Below, piece after piece: positions 1 through 5,408 of a DNA stretch of 5,553 nucleotides. The stretch covers positions 1 through 5,553 of the forward strand of contig WGAD01000041.1 of NCBI GenBank assembly GCA_015489255.1, written 5' to 3'. A program made the translations under genes and the position numbers. Each line of letters opens with the position of its first letter. Position 1 is the first letter of the stretch. The notes under the pieces were generated by a model. That model did no database searches, had not been told where the DNA came from, and saw only the letters and a list, made by a program, of their open reading frames with translations. Origin of the DNA: Anaerolineales bacterium (GTDB lineage Bacteria; Chloroflexota; Anaerolineae; Anaerolineales; Villigracilaceae).

Positions 1-18
1 GATAATGAACAGCCCGTG

Positions 19-48
19 ATTATAACGCAAGAGGGCGAAATCGGTCAA
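19..48 (-). promoter_or_regulatory. Leftward sigma70-type promoter
   Basis: On the minus strand, TTGACC (43-48, 5 of 6 to the -35 consensus) and TATAAT (19-24, perfect -10) are separated by 18 bases. Transcription would start near base 12 and run left out of the window. This is the best-matching two-box promoter in the window. It probably serves a minus-strand gene beyond the left edge, whose start codon is not visible. Confidence 0.6.
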
Positions 49-60
49 ACCGAGTTCGCC
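34..60. promoter_or_regulatory. Imperfect palindrome over the -35 box, candidate operator
   Basis: The arms are GGCGAA (34-39) with TTCGCC (55-60), and TCGGT (41-45) with ACCGA (49-53). They are separated by one mismatched pair (40/54) around a 3-base centre, so 11 of 12 arm positions match. The palindrome covers the whole -35 box (43-48) of the leftward promoter, which is typical of a repressor site. The alternative is a hairpin ending the CpXC transcript, but no T-run follows it on the minus strand. Confidence 0.4.
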
Positions 61-219
61 GGCGCTCCAAAAAGGCAACCAGTGGTGCAAGCGACAGATG
101 GGCAGCTTCTCACACGAGGACACAGGGTGCAGAGGCGGGAGAGATACGGTATCCCCAGGAAAGGAACTCAATGCGTGCCCCACGCGCTGCCCAATGTGAT
201 AGGCCGCCGGCGCATCGGT

Positions 220-1584
220 TTATGCGCCGCGCAAATTGCGTTTCATTTGCTGGCGTAAAGCCAGCTGATAAATTTTCTCCAGGCGCGCCGCCACCTGCGC
301 CGCTTCGGGATCGGTGGTGTTTTGCTGCACCTGGTTCAGCAGCCCTATCAGCAGCTGCAAGAAATCCTCGGTGACCTCGGCAGCGTGTTCTTCCAGTTCC
401 CGTTGAATGGCGGCTTCGTCGGGCTGTGAGAGCAGCTTTTCGATTAAGGCGTATTCCGGCGGCGGAGCGCTGGCCGCCTGCAAAACCCCAACGACCTGTT
501 CCAGTTTTTTCAACCGTTCCCGGTCGCCTTTTTGCGCAGCCTCCTGAATCATCTCGTTTAAGGCCTGAATGGTGACCTCATTGAAAGCCGGCAGGTTGGC
601 GCGCACAGCCTGGCTGAGATCCGGTTGAGACAGGAGTTCCTCCAGGAACTTCCGCGCGGATTCCATTTGCTCCTTCAATCCGGCGTCCACCTCGGCAGTG
701 TAGGCCAGGAGCTTTTCCCGCAGGGCTTCCAGGCTTGCGCGTTCTTCTCCCTGGGCGGCTTCAATTTGCTCGGAAAGCTGCTGGAAGAAGATGTAATCGA
801 ACCCGGGACGCGCCAGCGAGACGAGCGCCTGCAGGCGTTCATCGGAGGGGGCCTGCCGGACGATTTCCATCAGTTTTTCCCGCGTCAGCCCTCCCTCTCC
901 GGCCTGTTGCAGGCTCTGGGCGGCAGCCTCTACTTCTTTCATCTGCGTTTGCAGCGTTTTTCCGTAGGTGCTGTGTTCCATCAGTTCGGCCTGCAAGGCG
1001 TTCAGGGCTTGCGCCAGGTCTTGCTGGTTGGAGACGAGGGCGTTTTGAAACAGCTGCGCCAAAAGAGAAAAGAACGCTTCGTCCAGGTTTGCATCATTCT
1101 GGCGGATGATCTCGGCGCGGACATCTGCGCTTCGCGTGGAAAGCAGCCTTTCTATCAGATGCAGCCGTTCTTGCTGCTCGCGCACCATTTCCGGCGAAAT
1201 GCCATCGGCTTGCAAAATGTGTTCCACCAGGCTTTTCAGCGAAAGGAAGTTCTTCGGCTGCAACAAGTAGGCTTTGCGTTTTTCCATCGGCAGCCGCTCG
1301 ACCACTTTGTTGATCAACGGGCCAACCAGTTTTTCCTGTTCGTTGGCCGGCAGCCCCAGTTCTGCCGGGAAATACGTCAGCAGCAGTTCTTTGTCAGCAT
1401 CATGATAGACAATCGGCGTCGCCAGCGGCCCCTGGTAGCCGCAATACGGGCATTGGGCGACGTTCACCTGCCCGCTGAGGAAACGTTGTTTGGCTTCCGG
1501 ATCGGCGGTGACGTCAAAAAGTTGTTCGACTTCAGCGGTGATCATCTGCCGACAATTGGGGCAGGAAATTTGCGTTTGAGCCAT
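220..1584 (-). CDS. CpXC-domain zinc-ribbon protein with repeated helical tail
   Basis: A 454-residue protein, probably cytoplasmic, with no signal peptide or membrane segment. The N-terminal part (about residues 5-125) fits the CpXC domain: two CPxC knuckles, C8/C11 and C45/C48, likely bind one zinc, followed by the beta-rich part around HDADKELLLTYFP. From about residue 143 to 441 it is nearly all helical, rich in Glu, Gln, Leu and Ala, and appears to contain about four diverged repeats that begin L-[IML]-E-x-[LIV]-[LV] (near 143, 238, 313 and 380). The start is supported by GGAG 10 bases upstream. It lies 181 bases downstream of the kinase gene on the same strand, with its own -10 box. The biochemical role of CpXC proteins is not established; the repeats suggest a scaffold or protein-protein contact role, which is inference. 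Family call firm, function unknown. Confidence 0.9.
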   Translation of the reverse strand: MAQTQISCPNCRQMITAEVEQLFDVTADPEAKQRFLSGQVNVAQCPYCGYQGPLATPIVYHDADKELLLTYFPAELGLPANEQEKLVGPLINKVVERLPMEKRKAYLLQPKNFLSLKSLVEHILQADGISPEMVREQQERLHLIERLLSTRSADVRAEIIRQNDANLDEAFFSLLAQLFQNALVSNQQDLAQALNALQAELMEHSTYGKTLQTQMKEVEAAAQSLQQAGEGGLTREKLMEIVRQAPSDERLQALVSLARPGFDYIFFQQLSEQIEAAQGEERASLEALREKLLAYTAEVDAGLKEQMESARKFLEELLSQPDLSQAVRANLPAFNEVTIQALNEMIQEAAQKGDRERLKKLEQVVGVLQAASAPPPEYALIEKLLSQPDEAAIQRELEEHAAEVTEDFLQLLIGLLNQVQQNTTDPEAAQVAARLEKIYQLALRQQMKRNLRGA

Positions 1585-1591
1585 GGATATC

Positions 1592-1602
1592 TTTCTCCAC
1601 TT
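1592..1602 (-). promoter_or_regulatory. Ribosome binding site of the CpXC gene
   Basis: AAGTGGAGAAA reads on the minus strand, with its GGAG core (1595-1598) 10 bases before the ATG at 1584. It supports this start codon. The same 11-mer precedes the Trm112-like gene at 5396-5406. Confidence 0.6.
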
Positions 1603-1634
1603 CTGGGAATAGGTTAGCGAACGACCGCGGCCCT

Positions 1635-1640
1635 ATTGTA
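1635..1640 (-). promoter_or_regulatory. Probable -10 box for the CpXC gene
   Basis: TACAAT on the minus strand (5 of 6 to TATAAT) would start transcription near 1628, giving a leader of about 43 bases. The -35 side is poor: CTGAAC lies at a 17-base spacing. The box suggests that the CpXC gene can be transcribed separately from the kinase gene upstream, although read-through is also possible because no T-run terminator is visible after the kinase stop codon. Confidence 0.4.
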
Positions 1641-1765
1641 CTCCAAAAAACGTCGCCGTTCAGCAGGAGCACGCCCAGAATGGGATTGCCCGGAGCTGTG
1701 GAGACCACGGGGGAAACACCGCGTTCCCTGTATCTTTGCTTGTGCCAAAATGTGCATTTCCTCCC

Positions 1766-3325
1766 TCAGCCAGGGAGCTGCGCCATCCGCTGCTGCGGCA
1801 GCGAGAAACAGACGCGCGCTCCCTCGGTCGTCTTCGGATCGGCCCAGATGCGCCCGCCGTGCGCTTCCACAATGGCTCGTGCCAGGTAAAGCCCCAGGCC
1901 GGCCCCTTTCGTCTTGCGGATGGCCTGCTCGGCGCGATAGAAGCGGTCGAAGATGTGCGGCAGATCGGCCAGGTTGATGCCCGGCCCCTGATCGCGGACG
2001 CATATCACCACCTGATCGGGCAAGACCTGGCCGCTGATGCGGATCTCTCCTTCGGGAGAATACTTGATGGCGTTGGAAAGGAGGTTGCTCAAAACCTGCC
2101 CCAGGCGCTTCTCATCGCCCAACACTACCGGAAAATCTGCAGGAAAATCCACCACGATGGTATGCCGCTGGCTCTGCGTGCGAAAACGCTCCGCCAGCCG
2201 CTCGGCCAGGGCTGGCAGGGAGAGATCGGCCTGGTTCAGCGTGAGGCCGCCAGCCTGCAAACGAGAGGCATCCAGCAGATCGTCGATCATCTGCGCCAGT
2301 CGATCGGCCTCTTCCTCGATAATCGCCAGGCTATCTTCCACGATGCTGCGATCCCAGTGAGCATCGTCGCGCCGCAGGGTAGAGACATAGCCCTTAATCA
2401 GGGCCACGGGCGTCCGCAGCTCGTGGCTGACGATGGAAATGAAGGTGTTTTTGATCTCATCCGCCGTCCGAAAATGGGTGATATCGCGCACGGTAACGAT
2501 GATGTTCAACAGCCCGTTCTCATCATCCATCAGGGGAGCGTATGAAATGCCTACCGGCAGGTTCGGCGGCAGCGGGCGCAGCAGGTCGCCTTCCACATAA
2601 AACGTCGATTGCGGGTTCAACGGCCAGCCACCCGCTTCGGCTTCGCTCAGCGTCATCCCTTTGGGCTTTTTCGCCCAGCGGATGACGGCCTCGTGCGGCT
2701 GCCCTTCGATCTCTTCTGCCGGCAGGCCGTAAAGGCGGGAAAACGCCAGGTTGCAGCGTTCAATGCGGTGATCGGGAGACAAGATCAAAATGCCGTCGGC
2801 TGCCGCATCCAGGATGGCATCCAGCCGTTGTTTTTCCCGGCTGACCTGCGTATACAGTTTGGCGTTATACACGGCGATGGCCGCCTGGTCGGCAAAGGAT
2901 TGCAACAATTGTTTGTCGTTGGCGGAAAACAAATCTGGATAGGCACGGAAGATGAAGATGACGCCGATCACCTGCTCGTGGGCCACCAGCGGAATGCCCA
3001 CCCCGTTGAGCAGCCCCAGGCTGGCCGTGTACGTCAGCTGTTTGAGCATGTAGTTCAGCTCGTCCACATCCAGGTTCGCCACCCGTTCCTCTTCCAACAG
3101 CGGCTCCAGGTAATGAAGAAAAGCCGCCGGAATGCCGTGCACAGCGGCCACATGCCAGGTTTTGTCTTCCCTTTGCAAGGCAATCAAACCGGCCTGACCG
3201 GCCAGCATTTCGATGGAAATGCGCAAAATGCGCGCCAGGAGCTTTTGCAAGTCCAATTCTTGCGTCAGCGCGCGCACGATCTCCAGCAGATAATCTCTTT
3301 GGCGGATGCGAAAATCTGGCAGCAT
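1766..3325 (-). CDS. Soluble GAF-PAS sensor histidine kinase
   Basis: Two-component sensor kinase of 519 residues from the chosen start, predicted cytoplasmic since no membrane segment is present. Order: GAF (about 15-155), PAS (about 163-285, around LDAILDAAADGILILSPD), HisKA with SHELRTP and phospho-acceptor H301, then HATPase_c with N box NLLSNAIKYS (414-423), G1 DQGPGI (445-450), F box FDRFYR (459-464) and G2 GAGLGLYL (474-481). All ATP-binding boxes are intact, so it should be active. The E302/T305 pair after the histidine matches the ExxT/N motif linked to phosphatase activity in HisKA kinases. The GAF domain has no cysteine, so a covalent bilin is unlikely; ligand unknown. The ATG at 3325 is preferred over a TTG ten codons upstream because AAAGGA lies 6 bases before the ATG. 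Divergent from the VanW-family gene; no response regulator is visible. Confidence 0.95.
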   Translation of the reverse strand: MLPDFRIRQRDYLLEIVRALTQELDLQKLLARILRISIEMLAGQAGLIALQREDKTWHVAAVHGIPAAFLHYLEPLLEEERVANLDVDELNYMLKQLTYTASLGLLNGVGIPLVAHEQVIGVIFIFRAYPDLFSANDKQLLQSFADQAAIAVYNAKLYTQVSREKQRLDAILDAAADGILILSPDHRIERCNLAFSRLYGLPAEEIEGQPHEAVIRWAKKPKGMTLSEAEAGGWPLNPQSTFYVEGDLLRPLPPNLPVGISYAPLMDDENGLLNIIVTVRDITHFRTADEIKNTFISIVSHELRTPVALIKGYVSTLRRDDAHWDRSIVEDSLAIIEEEADRLAQMIDDLLDASRLQAGGLTLNQADLSLPALAERLAERFRTQSQRHTIVVDFPADFPVVLGDEKRLGQVLSNLLSNAIKYSPEGEIRISGQVLPDQVVICVRDQGPGINLADLPHIFDRFYRAEQAIRKTKGAGLGLYLARAIVEAHGGRIWADPKTTEGARVCFSLPQQRMAQLPG

Positions 3326-3331
3326 GGCAAA

Positions 3332-3337
3332 TCCTTT
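3332..3337 (-). promoter_or_regulatory. Ribosome binding site deciding the kinase start
   Basis: AAAGGA on the minus strand sits 6 bases before the ATG at 3325. The in-frame TTG at 3355 has no comparable site upstream, so the shorter 519-residue protein is favoured. Confidence 0.7.
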
Positions 3338-3367
3338 GAGCGAGGAAGCACGCAAAGCAAGAAAGGC

Positions 3368-3424
3368 AAAAAGCCTGGCCCGTGGACGACCTGAAGAGCA
3401 GTCTGCAGGCTTTTTTCACACGGG
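3368..3424 (-). promoter_or_regulatory. Candidate attenuator-like leader with competing hairpins
   Basis: In the minus-strand leader of the kinase gene two perfect inverted repeats interlock. Stem A pairs CCCGTG (3419-3424) with CACGGG (3379-3384). Stem B pairs AAAAAGCCTG (3406-3415) with CAGGCTTTTT (3368-3377). The order is A, B, A', B', so the stems exclude each other or form a pseudoknot. Stem B has a GC core followed by five Ts, resembling an intrinsic terminator, but its loop of 28 bases is long and its Ts are paired with As. It lies 42 bases before the kinase ATG. It could be an attenuator, a protein-binding leader, or chance. Stem B also reads as a hairpin with a T-run on the plus strand. 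Confidence 0.35.
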
Positions 3425-3431
3425 ATCAAGG

Positions 3432-3474
3432 AGGCAACCAAATGTGCGTGTTCCATTGAGCGATGAGGTTGCCT
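3432..3474. repeat. 8-bp inverted repeat in the divergent promoter region
   Basis: AGGCAACC (3432-3439) and its exact reverse complement GGTTGCCT (3467-3474) are 35 bases apart, start to start. The right arm overlaps the candidate -35 (TTGCCT, 3469-3474) of the VanW-family gene and the probable start point of the kinase transcript. The left arm lies in the kinase leader. This could be a paired operator or an RNA stem. The same 8-mer occurs again at 73-80, upstream of the leftward promoter. Confidence 0.35.
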
Positions 3475-3499
3475 TCATTTTATCATCTCCGCTTATAAT
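3469..3499 (+). promoter_or_regulatory. Promoter for the VanW-family gene, probably leaderless
   Basis: A perfect TATAAT (3494-3499) lies 6 bases before the ATG at 3506, so transcription should begin at or within a base or two of the start codon. A weak -35, TTGCCT (3469-3474), is 19 bases upstream. The only purine-rich stretch, AGGG at 3501-3504, is one base from the ATG and too close to act as a normal ribosome binding site. Confidence 0.6.
3477..3485 (-). promoter_or_regulatory. Extended -10 promoter candidate for the kinase gene
   Basis: TGATAAAAT on the minus strand contains an extended TGn element and TAAAAT (5 of 6 to TATAAT). No good -35 lies at 17 bases, as is common for extended -10 promoters. 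Transcription would start near 3470 and give a leader of about 145 bases carrying the inverted repeats. Confidence 0.4.
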
Positions 3500-3505
3500 G
3501 AGGGC

Positions 3506-5335
3506 ATGTCCAGAGACAAGAAAGGCATCCGGCCGCTGGCCGTCATCGGGTTTGGCCTCTTGCTTGGGCTGCTCATCTTGTTCAGCATGCCTTTAGGTTA
3601 CCGCCTGCGTTACCTGGGGCGCATCTATCCCGGCATCTCGGTCGGCGGCGTCGATCTCTCCGGTCTGCGTCCGGACGAGGCCGCCCGTCTCCTGGCCGCT
3701 GCCGCCGGTTATCCGTCCACCGGCAAGGTGGTGCTTAGCGCGGGAGAACAAAGCTGGCTGCTGTCTCCGGCGGAACTCGGTCTGCAGCTGGAGGCAGCCG
3801 CCAGCGCCGACCAGGCATTTTCTCTCGGGCGCGCACAATGGCTGGGGCCGCTGCGCTTGCGCCGTCAGCCGGTGAACCTGGCGCCGGTCCTGGTTTTCGA
3901 TCAGGCGCAGGCGTACCGCTATCTGCAAGCGCTGGCCGCCCAGATCGACACCCCGCCCCAGGAGGCCAGTCTCCAGCGCGAGGGGCTGACCATTACCGCC
4001 CGCGACGGACAGCCAGGCCGCCGCCTGAACGTGGAAGCCACCCTCGCCGACCTGCAAACCCTGCTTCTCAGCCGACGGGATGGCATCTTACCTCTGAGGG
4101 TAGAACCCGTCTTGCCGATAGTTGCCGAGGCCGCCGGCGCCGCAGAAACGGCCAACGCCCTGCTCTCCGCCCCGCTGCGGCTGACCCTGCCAGATGACGG
4201 CAGCGGGCAGCCACAAACCGATGAGATCTCCCCCGAAACGCTGGCCGAATGGCTGTTCTTCCCGCGGTCAGGAAGCGCCTATCAGGTGCGGCTCAACCCG
4301 GCCATGCTGCGCGCCTGGCTGGAAGACCTGGCTTCCCGTGTGGACCGGTCGCCACAAAACGCCCGTTTCATCTTTAACGACGACAGCCGTCAATTGGAAG
4401 TCATCCAGCCGGCAGTTTCCGGCCTGCAACTGGATATAGAGGCCAGCCTGGAGGCCATTCAGCAGGCGGCGGCCAGCGGAAAACACGAAGTGCAGCTGGT
4501 CGCCGAGATCACCGCCCCGCAAGTCGATGAGACAGCCACCGCCGCCGATCTGGGCATCACCGAACTGGTCAGCTTGCAAACCTCTTACTTCCGCGGCTCC
4601 AGCAGCGCGCGCATACAAAACATCCAGGCCGCGGCCAGCCGTTTTCACGGGCTGCTCATCCCGCCCGGGGGCACGCTCTCGATGGCCGAAGTGCTGGAAG
4701 ACATCAGCCTCGATAACGGCTACGCCGAGGCGCTCATCATCTACAATGGACGCACCATCAAAGGCGTTGGCGGCGGCGTCTGCCAGGTGAGCACCACGCT
4801 CTTCCGCACGGCCTTCTTTGGCGGGTACCCGATCCTCGAGCGCAACGCCCACGCCTATCGCGTCTATTATTATGAACAGACCGAATACGGCTACGATCCC
4901 ACCCTGGCCGGCCTGGACGCCACCGTGTACATCCCCCTGGTGGACTTCAAATTCCAGAACGACACCCCGTACTGGCTGCTCATGGAGACCTACGTCAACG
5001 TCGGCGCCCGGCGCCTCACCTGGAAGTTCTATTCCACCGCCGATGGACGCCGGGTAGAATGGCAAACCAGCGGCCTGCAAAACGTGACCCCCGCGCCAGA
5101 AGCCGAATTCATCCCCAACCCCGACCTACCGCCCGGCAAAATGCGCCAGGTCGATTGGGCCGCCGAGGGCGCCGATGTCACCGTGGTGCGGCGCGTGTAC
5201 CGGCAAGATGGCACGCTCTACCTGGAAGACACCTTTTCCACCCATTATGAACCCTGGCAGGCCGTCTGCGAATACGCCCCCAACATCGACGACCCCGCCG
5301 CCCGCGCGCGAGAGCTGGGATTGTGCCAGCCCTAG
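3506..5335 (+). CDS. VanW-family envelope protein with PG-binding repeats
   Basis: A 609-residue protein with a short basic N-terminus (RDKKGIRP) and one hydrophobic segment (about 11-31), indicating a signal anchor with the rest outside the membrane. After an entry motif PGISVGGVDLSGL (42-54) come two regions resembling the PG_binding_4/YoaR-type domain (about 75-190 and 240-335), then the VanW domain (about 358-490) with its hallmark VGGGVCQVSTTL (421-432), the ERNAHA and GLDATVY stretches, and a C-terminal G5-like part (about 535-585, LPPGK to HYEPW). The name comes from vancomycin-resistance clusters, but this architecture is widespread and is not evidence of resistance; no vanA/H/X-type genes are here. 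A cell-wall-associated role is likely by family, reaction unknown. The ATG is supported by the anchor that follows and by a -10 box placed for leaderless translation. Full length, no frameshift seen. Confidence 0.93.
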   Translation: MSRDKKGIRPLAVIGFGLLLGLLILFSMPLGYRLRYLGRIYPGISVGGVDLSGLRPDEAARLLAAAAGYPSTGKVVLSAGEQSWLLSPAELGLQLEAAASADQAFSLGRAQWLGPLRLRRQPVNLAPVLVFDQAQAYRYLQALAAQIDTPPQEASLQREGLTITARDGQPGRRLNVEATLADLQTLLLSRRDGILPLRVEPVLPIVAEAAGAAETANALLSAPLRLTLPDDGSGQPQTDEISPETLAEWLFFPRSGSAYQVRLNPAMLRAWLEDLASRVDRSPQNARFIFNDDSRQLEVIQPAVSGLQLDIEASLEAIQQAAASGKHEVQLVAEITAPQVDETATAADLGITELVSLQTSYFRGSSSARIQNIQAAASRFHGLLIPPGGTLSMAEVLEDISLDNGYAEALIIYNGRTIKGVGGGVCQVSTTLFRTAFFGGYPILERNAHAYRVYYYEQTEYGYDPTLAGLDATVYIPLVDFKFQNDTPYWLLMETYVNVGARRLTWKFYSTADGRRVEWQTSGLQNVTPAPEAEFIPNPDLPPGKMRQVDWAAEGADVTVVRRVYRQDGTLYLEDTFSTHYEPWQAVCEYAPNIDDPAARARELGLCQP

Positions 5336-5337
5336 CG

Positions 5338-5346
5338 TGGTACAAT
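5338..5346 (+). promoter_or_regulatory. Extended -10 promoter for the Trm112-like gene
   Basis: TGGTACAAT begins three bases after the VanW-family stop codon: an extended TGn element followed by TACAAT (5 of 6). A start near 5352 gives a leader of about 57 bases. TTGTGC at 5321-5326 is only 14 bases upstream, too close for a normal -35. This suggests separate transcription from the gene upstream. Confidence 0.45.
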
Positions 5347-5353
5347 TTGCAAT

Positions 5354-5374
5354 CGCCGGCGGCTTTGGCCGGCG
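5354..5374 (+). other. GC-rich hairpin between VanW-family and Trm112-like genes
   Basis: CGCCGGC (5354-5360) pairs perfectly with GCCGGCG (5368-5374) around a 7-base loop. No T-run follows, so it is not a classic intrinsic terminator. If transcription starts near 5352, the hairpin forms the extreme 5' end of the Trm112-like mRNA, where such structures can slow decay. It might also help end the upstream transcript. Confidence 0.45.
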
Positions 5375-5395
5375 CATCCCAATCTGCCGTGACGA

Positions 5396-5406
5396 AAGTG
5401 GAGAAA
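5396..5406 (+). promoter_or_regulatory. Ribosome binding site of the Trm112-like gene
   Basis: AAGTGGAGAAA places GGAG (5400-5403) 5 bases before the ATG at 5409, supporting that start. The 11-mer is identical to the one before the CpXC gene. Confidence 0.65.
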
Positions 5407-5408
5407 CC

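Larger units (their letters stand above)
1..219. other. Left-edge intergenic region, no convincing gene
   Basis: No coding region here is well supported. Both strands stay open across most of it in mirrored codon register: a GTG-started plus-strand frame from 16 that runs into the CpXC gene, and a minus-strand frame continuing past the CpXC stop codon to the window edge without an ATG. Neither has a good ribosome binding site or a recognisable domain, and a near-consensus leftward promoter lies inside the region. I therefore read it as the spacer between the CpXC gene and a leftward gene outside the window. No hairpin followed by a T-run is seen after the CpXC stop codon. Confidence 0.55.

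Noticed and set aside
1..219. Minus-strand frame open from the CpXC stop codon to the left edge, including Cys/His-rich CEKLPICRLHHW
   Set aside because: It has no ATG, only GTG or TTG codons without a ribosome binding site, and a near-consensus promoter lies inside it. It could still be the start of a leftward gene, but I cannot support it from this window.
16..258. 80-residue plus-strand frame with GTG start
   Set aside because: No ribosome binding site or recognisable domain, overlaps the end of the CpXC gene, and is the codon mirror of the open minus frame.
625..1617. 330-residue plus-strand open frame opposite the CpXC gene
   Set aside because: It mirrors the CpXC coding frame, shows no domain, and its long length follows from codon bias on the opposite strand. 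The CpXC reading has clear zinc motifs and a ribosome binding site.
1710..1730. Possible terminator after the kinase gene (GGGAA/TTCCC stem)
   Set aside because: Only a 5-bp stem and no T-run follows on the minus strand.
1736..2545. 269-residue plus-strand open frame opposite the kinase catalytic domains
   Set aside because: The opposite strand encodes intact H, N, G1, F and G2 boxes, so this frame is a shadow.
2609..3394. 261-residue plus-strand open frame opposite the kinase GAF and PAS domains
   Set aside because: Shadow of the kinase gene, without domain or ribosome binding site.
3419..3479. Short leader peptide of about 20 codons upstream of the candidate attenuator
   Set aside because: Its ATG overlaps the predicted -10 box and it has no ribosome binding site, so it would not be on the predicted transcript.
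4268..5080. 270-residue minus-strand open frame opposite the VanW-family gene
   Set aside because: It lies wholly within the VanW domain coding region, has no recognisable motif and is a by-product of high GC.
3506..5335. Vancomycin-resistance function for the VanW-family protein
   Set aside because: The family name is historical; no ligase, dehydrogenase or dipeptidase genes of a van cluster are present, and VanW-domain proteins are common in susceptible bacteria.
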